Below are positions 15,720-24,260 of a stretch of 33,788 nt of DNA, one piece after another. The stretch is from positions 1-33,788 of the forward strand of contig NZ_AVBF01000042.1 of the NCBI RefSeq assembly GCF_000770635.1. The letters run 5' to 3'. A model generated the notes under the pieces. The model was not told the DNA's origin. It saw only the letters and a list, made by a program, of their open reading frames with translations, and did not search any database. The DNA is from Pontibacillus yanchengensis Y32 (lineage in GTDB: Bacteria; Bacillota; Bacilli; Bacillales; BH030062). Position 1 is the first letter of the stretch. Each line of letters starts with the position of its first letter. The position numbers and the translations under genes are program-made.

Positions 15720-15910
15720 AGTATCATCCTTTTTATGATTGTATTTAATCATGTCCTTTCAAAAATTCCACATCTCTTCCCGGAACAAACATCGCTATGG
15801 TTCAACGAATCTATTAAAGACAATAAATATCTGTAACGAAGCTTCCTTATCGTCGACCTAGGAATCTCCGAGATGTATAATAAATATAATAGTAGGGGAG
15901 GGGATGCGAG

Positions 15911-16666
15911 ATGGTTCAACGGCAAAAGAAGAAATGGGTAAGGCGAGTCGTTATTGGAGTGCTGGCTTTGCTCATGTGTCTCGGTATTACAGCATATGTG
16001 TATTTACAACCGTATGAGGCTTCTCATCGAGCGATTGAGGCGATGAGTCCTAATGACAGTCTCTCCATTACCTCCCAGGAAGATTGGATTCTATTTCAAC
16101 CAGCTGATTCGGAAGGAACTAGTGTTATTTTTTATCCTGGTGGTCTTGTCGAGCCTGAGAGTTATGCGCCACTAGCACGGAATATTGCGGAACAGGGATA
16201 TCCTACGTATATTGTGAAAATGCCTCTAGATCTTGCCGTATTAGGAATAAATAAGGCTGAACAGATTATCAAACAACAGGAGCATGAAACCTATATTATT
16301 GGTGGCCATTCGCTTGGTGGAGCAATGGCAGGGCGATTTGCTTCCAATCATCAGAACGACATTAAGGGTCTTTTTTTACTTGCTTCGTATGTGGATAAGG
16401 GAGGCAGCCTTGCTTCAACTTCCATGCCTGTCCTATCCATCATAGGTTCAAATGACGGAATAATGGATAAGGAAAAATTAAAAGAAGGAGAGCAATACGT
16501 TCCAAAAACGGCTACATTCCATGAACTAAATGGGGGGAATCATAGTCAATTTGGGAGCTATGGCTTTCAAGAAGGTGATCAAAAAGCTACGATCTCGGTA
16601 GGTACTCAGATTAATCAAACCACTTCTTTTATTAACCAGTGGATCACGACAAATCAGTTAAAGTAA
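15911..16666 (+). CDS. membrane-anchored alpha/beta hydrolase
   Basis: A 251-residue protein with a basic N-terminus and one membrane helix (about 12-32), placing the catalytic domain outside the cell. The hydrolase fold is of the compact Abhydrolase_5 type: an oxyanion-side strand with FYPGG, the nucleophile elbow GGHSLGG (S134), the acid in GSNDGI (D182) and the histidine in GGNHSQFG (H211), all in the right order. Related Bacillus proteins are annotated as carboxymethylenebutenolidase or esterase-like; the substrate is unknown. The ATG has GGGGAGGGG upstream, and a TATAAT (15876-15881) with TCGACC 17 nt before it is a plausible promoter. The gene is followed by a perfect terminator. Confidence 0.85.
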   Translation: MVQRQKKKWVRRVVIGVLALLMCLGITAYVYLQPYEASHRAIEAMSPNDSLSITSQEDWILFQPADSEGTSVIFYPGGLVEPESYAPLARNIAEQGYPTYIVKMPLDLAVLGINKAEQIIKQQEHETYIIGGHSLGGAMAGRFASNHQNDIKGLFLLASYVDKGGSLASTSMPVLSIIGSNDGIMDKEKLKEGEQYVPKTATFHELNGGNHSQFGSYGFQEGDQKATISVGTQINQTTSFINQWITTNQLK

Positions 16667-16677
16667 GCTAAAAATGG

Positions 16678-16709
16678 AAAACCTCCACTCACTAATAGTG
16701 GAGGTTTTC
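16678..16709. terminator. bidirectional terminator
   Basis: A perfect 12-bp stem AAAACCTCCACT/AGTGGAGGTTTT lies between the convergent genes ending at 16666 (+) and 16722 (-). Confidence 0.85.
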
Positions 16710-16721
16710 ACTGAAATACTA

Positions 16722-17465
16722 CTATTGAGCAGTGTAGCCACCATCAACTAGCATGTTTGCTCCAACCATAAAGGAAGCATCGTCACTAGCAAGGAAACGT
16801 ACAGCTTTTGCTATTTCTTCTGGCTTCCCAAGTCGGCCTATCGGATGAGCACCGACTAAACTTTGAACCGTTTCTTCGTCTGCATTTTCCAGTATCGCTG
16901 TTTCTACATACCCTGGGCAGACGGCGTTCACACGGATGCTATTCTTCGCATAGGTTACACCTAAGGATCTAGTTAAATTCACAACGCCACCCTTCGCAGC
17001 GGCATAAGAAGTAACTGCAGGTTGACCCACATGTCCTAAGATAGAAGCATTATTGATGATGGCTCCGCCTGTTTCCTGCCCTAACATTTGATCTATAGCA
17101 TACTTATTTGTTAGAAAAACACCATTTAAATTCACATCTAATAGGTTCTTCCAGCTTTCATAGGATAGTTCGTGTGCTGGGGTAGCATCTCCAATACCGG
17201 CATTCGCAAACAAAATATCCACGGAACCAAATGTATCTACTGTTTGTTGGAATAAGTGTTGGACATCTTCTTCAGCTGTTACATCTGTTTTTACAAAAAG
17301 AGTTTCAAATCCTTCTTTTTTCAATGTAGAGGATAATTCTTGTCCTTGTTCATTTAAGTCAGCTATAACAACTTTTGCTCCATGATTGCAAAATTCACGC
17401 ACAGTTGCTTCGCCAATGCCACTAGAGCCACCTGTTACAATTGCAACATTATTTTTTAACGTCAT
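16722..17465 (-). CDS. SDR family oxidoreductase
   Basis: A 247-residue classical short-chain dehydrogenase. The cofactor motif TGGSSGIG is at 11-18, D36 at the end of strand 2 favours NAD(H), NAG is at 88-90, and the catalytic Ser141, Tyr154 and Lys158 (SYAAAK) are present. The C-terminal GANMLVDGGYTAQ is typical. The ATG at 17465 has AGAGGA upstream. It is the second gene of a two-gene operon: the upstream SDR ends 31 nt before it. The pair are diverged paralogues, and both resemble 2,5-dichloro-cyclohexadienol-dehydrogenase/3-oxoacyl-reductase-like SDRs, so the name gives no substrate. Confidence 0.88.
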   Translation of the reverse strand: MTLKNNVAIVTGGSSGIGEATVREFCNHGAKVVIADLNEQGQELSSTLKKEGFETLFVKTDVTAEEDVQHLFQQTVDTFGSVDILFANAGIGDATPAHELSYESWKNLLDVNLNGVFLTNKYAIDQMLGQETGGAIINNASILGHVGQPAVTSYAAAKGGVVNLTRSLGVTYAKNSIRVNAVCPGYVETAILENADEETVQSLVGAHPIGRLGKPEEIAKAVRFLASDDASFMVGANMLVDGGYTAQ

Positions 17466-17496
17466 CAGAATTCCTCTCTTTCCTTCTTGTTATATT

Positions 17497-18267
17497 TTAG
17501 GACGCTCCCATTCCACCATCAATTCGGTACTGGCTTCCTGTGATAAACTTGCTTTCATCGGAAGCTAGAAATAGAACCAAATTTGCTATATCTGTACTTT
17601 CGCCGTAACGCTGTAATGGAATAGCGGAAGTTTGTTGCTCATGAACTTCTTCTCCGTGTCCTGGGTTCATACCTTCTTCTAGAGATCTCATCATTCGACC
17701 TTCTACTGGAGACGGGTGAATGGAGTTTACTCGAATTTGATGATTTGCTGCTTCAAGTGCAGCCGTTTTTGTAAGACCTACAACCCCGTGTTTAGAAGTA
17801 ACATATGGAGATACACCTGGGCTGCCCATTAAGCCTGCGACGGAAGAGGTGTTAATGATACTCCCTGATTGTTGTTTCATCATAGCTGGAAGTACGTGTT
17901 TTAATCCTAAGAAAACTCCCATGACGTTTACGGATAAAACGCTTTCAAAATTCTCAACGCTTTGTTCGGTTATGGGTGCTACTTCGCCTTCAATGCCAGC
18001 GTTGTTAAAGAATATATCAATTTGGCCAAACCGATCGAGTGTTTCTTGAACGTAGTTTTGAACTTCTGCTTCTTTAGAAACATCCGCTTGAATCGTTATT
18101 AGGTCATCAGGACTTTCTAGTTCTGTTTTTGCCTCTTCAAGAGCTTCTTGATTTATGTCGACAATAGCTACTTTCGCTTTTTCTCTAAGGAACGCTCGAG
18201 CTACTTCTTTACCGATTTCTCCACTACCACCTGTTACTATAGCTACCTTTTCATCTAAACGTGCCAA
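17497..18267 (-). CDS. SDR family oxidoreductase, TTG start
   Basis: A 256-residue classical SDR. The cofactor loop is TGGSGEIG (12-19), a slight variant with Glu before the last Ile-Gly. D37 suggests NAD(H), NNAG is at 88-91, and the catalytic Ser142, Tyr155 and Lys159 (PYVTSK) are present. The start is a TTG at 18267 preceded by AAGGAGAG; no ATG lies near. It is the first gene of an operon with the SDR at 16722-17465. Both keep full catalytic residues, so they may act on related substrates or form a mixed oligomer, but this is inference. Confidence 0.88.
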   Translation of the reverse strand: MARLDEKVAIVTGGSGEIGKEVARAFLREKAKVAIVDINQEALEEAKTELESPDDLITIQADVSKEAEVQNYVQETLDRFGQIDIFFNNAGIEGEVAPITEQSVENFESVLSVNVMGVFLGLKHVLPAMMKQQSGSIINTSSVAGLMGSPGVSPYVTSKHGVVGLTKTAALEAANHQIRVNSIHPSPVEGRMMRSLEEGMNPGHGEEVHEQQTSAIPLQRYGESTDIANLVLFLASDESKFITGSQYRIDGGMGAS

Positions 18268-18410
18268 TGATTACACTCTCCTTAAAATGAAAGTTTTTCC
18301 CATTTTATATATTCCTTATTAGAGTGGTAGTGAAACTTATTTACTATATGCGGATTGGTTCAAACGAGTAGTTGTAGGTATTAGTGGGGATGTGTTCTTA
18401 ATCAATGTAA

Positions 18411-18449
18411 AAAAATAATGCCACACCACTTATACGTGGTATGGCATTA
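18411..18449 (-). terminator. terminator of the minus-strand hydrolase gene
   Basis: On the minus strand AATGCCATACCAC-GTATAA-GTGGTGTGGCATT (one mismatch) is followed by ATTTTTTT. It ends the gene at 18472-19320. Confidence 0.8.
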
Positions 18450-18471
18450 CTAGTGGAGGAAACCTCTTTTT

Positions 18472-19320
18472 CTACGATGCTAGTTGTTCAAAATCAATCA
18501 CTAGGTCATAGAAACGAGGTTTTTCCTCAAGATAAGGCACATGGTTGCTTTCTTGAAAAATGTATAAAGCCGAGTTTGGAAGTCGGTTGAAGATTTCTTG
18601 CGAGTATTGAACAGGGCATTGCGTATCAAATTGCCCGCAATAAATATAAGTTGGTACTTGTACATCATGTAAGGACTGTCTTACACAATAGTTTGGTAGC
18701 TCTTTAGAAATATAGTAGTTTAAACGCTTTGGTACAAGTTGCGCTCCGTTTGATGTGGCTCCGTAATAGTACGTGTATAAGTCAGGTCGGAAAAGGGATA
18801 ACAGCGTCCATTCCTTTTCTGCCTTAACCTTCTCTTCTGTTTGCACCTCTAAAGTATTCATGGTTTCCAGGATGTTTTGTACTTTTGTAAAGGATTCATG
18901 TTCACTGGAATAAATACTATCTGGATGATCTTTATAGTCGTTGGAAGCTGCTGCTCCTCCAACTAGCATTTTGGTTAACGAGTTAGGAAAGTGTACGGCA
19001 TAGGTTAGCCCGAGCATGCCACCTGTTGAATTACCGGCAAAGGCCCAAGATTCAATAGCTAATTGCTCTCGTAGTGCTTCTAAATCTTTTACCGTCTCTT
19101 GCATGCTTAACTCTTCTTCTGATTCCACTTTGGATGAGTTACCCGCTTCTTTTACATTTACGAGGAATACTTGAAAATGATGTATAAATTGCTCAGCAAA
19201 GTCATATCCATTTTCGTCGAATTCCGTACATAAATGAGTAATACATAGTGGTTCGCCGCTTCCCTTAACAAATACTTCAAATGTTCCTCTGTCTGTTTCA
19301 ACTAATTGTTGTTTCCACAT
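18472..19320 (-). CDS. alpha/beta hydrolase, peptidase-like
   Basis: A 282-residue cytosolic alpha/beta hydrolase of the proline-iminopeptidase/haloperoxidase-like branch. The nucleophile elbow is AGNSTGG (S98), the acid is D232 (CGQFDTQCP) and the histidine is H260 (ESNHVPYLEE). A lid-like insertion covers about 125-205. No signal peptide is visible. The ATG at 19320 is chosen because AAAGGTGGAG lies 6 nt before it; an upstream GTG at 19332 overlaps that ribosome binding site. It is monocistronic with a strong terminator. The true substrate is unknown; the family includes aminopeptidases and esterases. Confidence 0.85.
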   Translation of the reverse strand: MWKQQLVETDRGTFEVFVKGSGEPLCITHLCTEFDENGYDFAEQFIHHFQVFLVNVKEAGNSSKVESEEELSMQETVKDLEALREQLAIESWAFAGNSTGGMLGLTYAVHFPNSLTKMLVGGAAASNDYKDHPDSIYSSEHESFTKVQNILETMNTLEVQTEEKVKAEKEWTLLSLFRPDLYTYYYGATSNGAQLVPKRLNYYISKELPNYCVRQSLHDVQVPTYIYCGQFDTQCPVQYSQEIFNRLPNSALYIFQESNHVPYLEEKPRFYDLVIDFEQLAS

Positions 19321-19563
19321 CCGTATCTCCACCTTTGTAAGTAGTCCCTATCTGGGTTTTGGGCTTCACTGAAACTAGGCTTTCGGGTTAACTTTTCCCA
19401 CCGTATGCAGTCGTCATTTTAAGAATCTTTTTTATATTTCTCCTATACAGACGAGTTAGTGGGGACAAAGGTTTCAATACGAATGACATGGATTATTTTT
19501 ACATAAGCAAAGGGGATCTTATATTTTAGAATCTCCTCTATTTCACTGTTGGCTAAATGGAAC

Positions 19564-19798
19564 GTCGTTAACCGGGCGCTTACGCTTTTGTCACGTCCAG
19601 CTCCAGCGCCCAGCGACTAGCAAACTTCCTGCACCTCCTTACGATAAGTCAACATCGAATCGCTATCGCTCTTCGTGTTTCCTTTCGGCCTACAGGACGT
19701 AGGTTGGTTCGATGTTGCTACGTGATGTAGCGGTTTTAATCGAACTTCCCCATAAACAGTCCAGTTTGTACGTCGCTAACCGGGCGCATGCGCTTTCG
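19564..19798 (-). repeat. dispersed mosaic repeat, copy C, overlapping the yfhO 3' end
   Basis: The outer arms match copy A in the same orientation (right part near 19589-19685; gtttgtacgtcgct near 19763). The central module (hairpin 19707-19745, arms GTTCGAT/ATCGAAC) lies in the opposite orientation to that of copy A. At 19564-19600 a second left end is joined head-to-tail. The last about 20 codons and the stop of yfhO lie inside this copy. The rest of 19321-19735 shows no gene. Confidence 0.9.
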
Positions 19799-22369
19799 TA
19801 TCCAAATCCATCCCGTAGATAGGAGGAGGGATAGCGCAAACGTTAGAAGGAGGAATTTGAAATAAGGTGGGTAATACGTAAAGGAGATCGTATTTTCACC
19901 CTTTTCCAGCTCCACCCCTAAAAAGGTATAATTTGCTCTGCGTACTTCTTTCGTTTCGCCATTCACCTTAACGTGCCAGCCTTTCTCATAAGGAACGGGA
20001 ATGGTTAAGAATTGGTCATTCTGTTCATTTTCCAGCTTGATTGAAATATCATTTCCGTTCACAGAAACTTCCTGAGGCTGAGGATTGGTTTGTTGTGCCG
20101 CTTGGTTTAATACAGAGTAATCCTGATGATAGACTTCTAGCTCGTTAAGTGTATAGCTACCTTCCGGAACACGAATCGCTATTTGTTGATCTTTTGGAAC
20201 GCGAATGGTTATATCATTGATTCCAGTTCGATAAAAAGATTCCCGCGATTTTCTCGACGTTCGGAAATCATTCACGTGAAGTGGAAACCACGGAGCCTCT
20301 TTCACATTATTTTTCAAATAAAAGGAAACGTACAGGTCATTCGCATCTTTTGGTAAAGAAGAGAGATTGATGTTGATGCCACCTGTTTCGGAGCTAACGT
20401 GTAACTGACCATTATTATACGTACCTCCAACCGCTTCTACTTCAGCTTGATCCATTAGGTTCGGTAAGGCTGTTAGAGTAGGAGGATCTGTCGTAACGTT
20501 AGGTAAAACGATTCCTTTCAGCATAGCCTGTTCTCTTTCTACCATAGAGCGATCTTCCAACGACTCTTCCTTATATATCTGACTGGACGTACGAGCAAAA
20601 GGGAGCGTGTTTGTATTGCGATAGACCTGATAATTTTCACTCTCCATGTATGGTTCGAACCCGTATGGAATATTACGTTCTGGAGCTTTTGGCGTGATGA
20701 TGTATTTGCCTCGTAGTAGGCTATACAAATTGGCGCGATTGCCAAATCCAGAGTAGCGGCTGATGCTTTCTTGTTTCATATCAACCTCAAGATTCTCATA
20801 ATACCAAAACAGAACATGCCTATTTAAAATACTAGAATAGACACTCGTTCCGTTGAAGTCTTGAATAATAGGCACATTGTTTCGATCATCCGTCCCTTTC
20901 CAGTCGATACGGAAAAAGGACTCATCTTGTTGTTGGATACGGTGAATCAATTGTTGCTGTTCGGAGGAATGATAACCACCACTCAAGATGTATTCTTTCG
21001 TTGTCTTCTCTACTTCTCCACCTTTATAGAGCTTGTCGAATTGATACGTATTCATCATGCCTGCATTAGCTAATAAAATGATGATACATGCCGAAAGCCA
21101 TAATTTTCGGTTATAGGCACTGACGAAAATGAAAGCTCCCATGACGATTATCGTTTGAATCACCATGTATTGATCGAATATCGTTCGGATGGCATAGGTT
21201 TGATCATATAGGGCAAATGCTCCATAAGCTAGCATGGCTAATAGAATTGATGAGATGATGTGCTTTTTCTTTATGTAATCTTTAAGCTGTAGTCCTGTAG
21301 CTACCATTCCTCCAGCTACAAAAAAGCCGAGGTATTCAAATCGATGCCTTGGAGCGGAGAACCCGTTAAACACACTCCCCATAAACGGACTGAAGTGAAA
21401 AAGAATAAACAATAGCGTTAACGCAGCAAAGAACCGAAACAAATGGTGCTTATACAAGGAGAATACGAACAGAAATAACACGACAACCGTTGATAATAAA
21501 AACGTGCGACTATCGAGCAACATATTATCGGAAAAATCAATTAGAGGCCGCTCCTGATTAAAAGCAGGTCGGTAATTTTGAAAGTATGCATAGATTGTTG
21601 GGATAAATGCTATGGAACCGATTCCGAATCCAAGTACTCCTGATATACCATATTGCTTTATTTGTTGAAGCTTAGGAGTTTCGTTCTTTTGTAACGGAAT
21701 AAACCAACGGACAAGTATGTATATGCCGACAAATAACAGATTAATAAACGCAAAATAAAAGTTGTTGAAAATAGTAGCGGCAATCGCAAAAATAAACCAG
21801 CCTGGATTTTGTTCGCGGATGATCTTTTCTGTACCAAACACAAGTAAAGGTACGAACAGAAAGGCATCAGCAAAAAACTCCCAATAGGTGACGTGTCGAA
21901 AGTAAATGACACTAGCTCCATAAAGACAGGCTCCTACAAAAGCAGGGATTGTCCTGATAGAGAAATAGCGAAATACAAACGTCGTAGCGAAGATGACTAC
22001 AGTCATTCGTATGATACTCGTGAATATCGTAGCTTGAGCCCAAAACAATACATCTGGTGTGTCGATGATATGGAGTAGCTCCAGCACGTAAACCACTAGG
22101 ATTGTTAGTATAAAAAAGAGGTTCGTCGAAAAGTAATAGCCGAGCTGCCCAAAAAAACCTCCCCCAAACCCAAACTCAAAAGAGTAAAAGAAATTACCAC
22201 TCGTATAGTTTTCATGAATTAATTGTTTAAAGGGAAGCATTTGGTTTAATCCATCATTAGGACCAGCCATATAGCTCCCTTCCACCCATTGTTGCAAGAA
22301 GAATAGATGGGATAGGGTAGCGATAACCATACTAAAAAATAGAAGGGATAAGAGTTTACGTTTATTCAT
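19736..22369 (-). CDS. yfhO: YfhO family membrane glycosyltransferase-like protein
   Basis: An 877-residue membrane protein of the YfhO family (GT-C-like fold). A dozen or more TM helices occupy residues about 8-440, a large extracytoplasmic domain runs from about 440 to 850, and one last TM helix (LLLTFALSLLLSTGWIWI) follows. In Firmicutes YfhO acts with a CsbB-type transferase and a GtrA/GtcA flippase to move a sugar from an undecaprenyl carrier onto lipoteichoic acid outside the cell. The three genes are contiguous here. The ATG at 22369 follows a weak GGTGG site 13 nt after gtrA. The C-terminal RKRMRPVSDVQTGLFMGKFD is encoded by the dispersed repeat, so the natural end has been replaced just after the last TM helix. 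Confidence 0.88.
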   Translation of the reverse strand: MNKRKLLSLLFFSMVIATLSHLFFLQQWVEGSYMAGPNDGLNQMLPFKQLIHENYTSGNFFYSFEFGFGGGFFGQLGYYFSTNLFFILTILVVYVLELLHIIDTPDVLFWAQATIFTSIIRMTVVIFATTFVFRYFSIRTIPAFVGACLYGASVIYFRHVTYWEFFADAFLFVPLLVFGTEKIIREQNPGWFIFAIAATIFNNFYFAFINLLFVGIYILVRWFIPLQKNETPKLQQIKQYGISGVLGFGIGSIAFIPTIYAYFQNYRPAFNQERPLIDFSDNMLLDSRTFLLSTVVVLFLFVFSLYKHHLFRFFAALTLLFILFHFSPFMGSVFNGFSAPRHRFEYLGFFVAGGMVATGLQLKDYIKKKHIISSILLAMLAYGAFALYDQTYAIRTIFDQYMVIQTIIVMGAFIFVSAYNRKLWLSACIIILLANAGMMNTYQFDKLYKGGEVEKTTKEYILSGGYHSSEQQQLIHRIQQQDESFFRIDWKGTDDRNNVPIIQDFNGTSVYSSILNRHVLFWYYENLEVDMKQESISRYSGFGNRANLYSLLRGKYIITPKAPERNIPYGFEPYMESENYQVYRNTNTLPFARTSSQIYKEESLEDRSMVEREQAMLKGIVLPNVTTDPPTLTALPNLMDQAEVEAVGGTYNNGQLHVSSETGGININLSSLPKDANDLYVSFYLKNNVKEAPWFPLHVNDFRTSRKSRESFYRTGINDITIRVPKDQQIAIRVPEGSYTLNELEVYHQDYSVLNQAAQQTNPQPQEVSVNGNDISIKLENEQNDQFLTIPVPYEKGWHVKVNGETKEVRRANYTFLGVELEKGENTISFTYYPPYFKFLLLTFALSLLLSTGWIWIRKRMRPVSDVQTGLFMGKFD

Positions 22370-22382
22370 TAGAGACCACCAT

Positions 22383-22769
22383 TTATTGCTTTAATATTTT
22401 ACTTGTAACGATAAAGGTAATGGGTACTGTGAAAAACACAGCTACAATGGGTGCAATGTTGCTATTCCAACCAAAGCCATCTACAAAAATAAATACGAGT
22501 AACGAAGAAGTGGAGACATTCACTACTTGCGTCAACGGAAACTTTAGAAATTTGGACAGCGTAGGTTTTACTTTATAAGTGAAGTATGTATTCAGGAAAA
22601 AAGAGATGACAAAACTTATGAGAAATCCAGTAATGTGCGACACCATGTAATGAAGGTGTAGAAGATTGTGGAGGAATAAGAACACAATATAATAATTGAC
22701 TGTATTCATCCCTCCAACAATAATAAACCGTGTTAATTCAGTATTGAGAGATCTGATCATTTGCATCAT
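22383..22769 (-). CDS. GtrA/GtcA family flippase
   Basis: A 128-residue, four-TM protein of the GtrA family (FIIVGGMNTVNYYIVFLFL at the start, ISFVISFFLNTYFTYKV in the middle). GtrA-type proteins flip undecaprenyl-phosphate-linked sugars across the membrane. The ATG at 22769 lies inside the last codons of csbB (32-nt overlap), with AAAGGA 11 nt upstream, so translation is probably coupled. Together with csbB and yfhO it makes a three-component glycosylation unit; its likely job is to flip the lipid-linked sugar made by CsbB. The middle position is consistent with this role. Confidence 0.88.
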   Translation of the reverse strand: MMQMIRSLNTELTRFIIVGGMNTVNYYIVFLFLHNLLHLHYMVSHITGFLISFVISFFLNTYFTYKVKPTLSKFLKFPLTQVVNVSTSSLLVFIFVDGFGWNSNIAPIVAVFFTVPITFIVTSKILKQ

Positions 22770-23694
22770 GAATATTCGTTTCCTTTATAAGATAGTGTGG
22801 GCGTTGTTTTACTTCATTGTAGATTCGACCTATATATTCTCCAATCACACCAAGGCTTACTAGCTGTACCCCTCCTAGGAAAAGAATCGCGGAAATTGTA
22901 CTAAAATAGCCAGGAACATCGATGCCAGTACGTATCACCTCAATGAACATGACGGTAATGTAGCCTAACGACAATAGTAATATGAATAAACCAGTATATA
23001 AACAGAGTCGAAGTGGCTTCGTATTAAAGGAGACAACGCCATCAATGGCATAGTTCAATAGATTTGAAAAGGACCATTTCGAGTCTCCAGCCTGACGGTT
23101 CACATTCTCATAATTAATCACTTTTTCCTCATACCCAACCCAGGAAAATAAACCTTTGGAGAAGCGGTTAGCCTCACTCAACTTCAACACATCGTTCACG
23201 ACGTTCCTGCTCAGTAGACGGAAATCGCCTACCCCATTTTGCAAGGTAACATCAACCAACGTATTAATCATTTTGTAGAACATCGTAGTAAGGCCTTTTC
23301 GTAATTTGGATTCCCCATTACGATTGCGACGAGCGATAACTTGATCATATCCTTCTTCAAACCCCTGTATCATCTCAGGAATTAGGTAGCTAGGATGTTG
23401 AAGATCTGCATCCAAAATAATAACAGCATCACCATTAGCCTTTTGAAGCCCTGCTAGTAATGCTGCTTCTTTCCCGAAATTACGTGTGAATGAAATATAT
23501 TTTACTCCAGGGTAGGTAGCTGCTAAGTGCTGTATTGAGTTTAAGGTTCCATCGGCACTACCATCATCAATGAAGATGAGCTCATAATCGTAGTCAAGGT
23601 CTGCCATATCTTTATGAATTGAGTCATAAATCAGTTCTATATTTTCTTCTTCGTTATAGGAAGGGAGGATTAAGGAAATCAACGATCCATCCAT
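22738..23694 (-). CDS. csbB: CsbB-type undecaprenyl-phosphate glycosyltransferase
   Basis: A 318-residue GT2 (DPM1-like) enzyme. The cytosolic catalytic domain (about 1-225) shows LPSYNEEENI, the FIDDGSADGT nucleotide-binding loop, the ILDADLQHP metal-binding DxD, and the GVGDFRLLSR acceptor segment. Two TM helices follow (about 232-255 and 268-292). B. subtilis CsbB is similar in size and, with YfhO, modifies lipoteichoic acid with GlcNAc; the sugar here is inferred from that. The ATG at 23694 has GGAGGT 7 nt upstream. It is the first gene of the csbB-gtrA-yfhO operon. The 229 bp before it, 23695-23923, hold no gene I can see. Confidence 0.88.
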   Translation of the reverse strand: MDGSLISLILPSYNEEENIELIYDSIHKDMADLDYDYELIFIDDGSADGTLNSIQHLAATYPGVKYISFTRNFGKEAALLAGLQKANGDAVIILDADLQHPSYLIPEMIQGFEEGYDQVIARRNRNGESKLRKGLTTMFYKMINTLVDVTLQNGVGDFRLLSRNVVNDVLKLSEANRFSKGLFSWVGYEEKVINYENVNRQAGDSKWSFSNLLNYAIDGVVSFNTKPLRLCLYTGLFILLLSLGYITVMFIEVIRTGIDVPGYFSTISAILFLGGVQLVSLGVIGEYIGRIYNEVKQRPHYLIKETNIHDANDQISQY

Positions 23695-23923
23695 ACTCTA
23701 TACCTCCAGATTTTCTTTAGTCTATTAAAAGGAATATATTGTATAAATTTGGTAAAAAATATATCTTCATTCTATTTTACCTCTAAATTCTTCCCGAATC
23801 TATCAATCTTTAATCATAGATTGTCGGAAAAGGGACTTCCTTCATAATAGAAACAATACTGGTTAGGTAATAGATGCTAGAGTGACTAGTGCTATCGACC
23901 TTATACTGCTGTCTTGGAGAGAA

Positions 23924-24169
23924 TTATAAGATTAGTAGAAGAGCAATAGCGATAATGGTTAAGATAAAGAAAATGATATAAATGATAGACAACATTTGAA
24001 TACTAGAGTTATTTTTCACATTTGTTTGCGCTGTGAGGCTCGATTCGCCTTTGTCACCTTCTTTATCGTATTTGGCAGAAGTCTTATTTACTACTTTTCC
24101 TACATAAAGTGTGCCTATAAGAGAAGCAATCGAGATGACGATAATAATGCCATATAGAATCGGATACAT
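23924..24169 (-). CDS. small two-TM membrane protein
   Basis: An 81-residue protein with a membrane helix at each end (about 3-25 and 58-80) and a charged middle (KVVNKTSAKYDKEGDKGESS) that would form one loop. It has a very strong TAAGGAGGT ribosome binding site. It is divergent from the Nudix gene. I do not recognise the family. Confidence 0.65.
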   Translation of the reverse strand: MYPILYGIIIVISIASLIGTLYVGKVVNKTSAKYDKEGDKGESSLTAQTNVKNNSSIQMLSIIYIIFFILTIIAIALLLIL

Positions 24170-24260
24170 AGTAGTTACCTCCTTACAGATGGATTTGTTT
24201 TCATTATAATAGATAGAAGAAAGGATTGAAAAAAATAGGTTGCTTCAAAAGGAGATGAAT

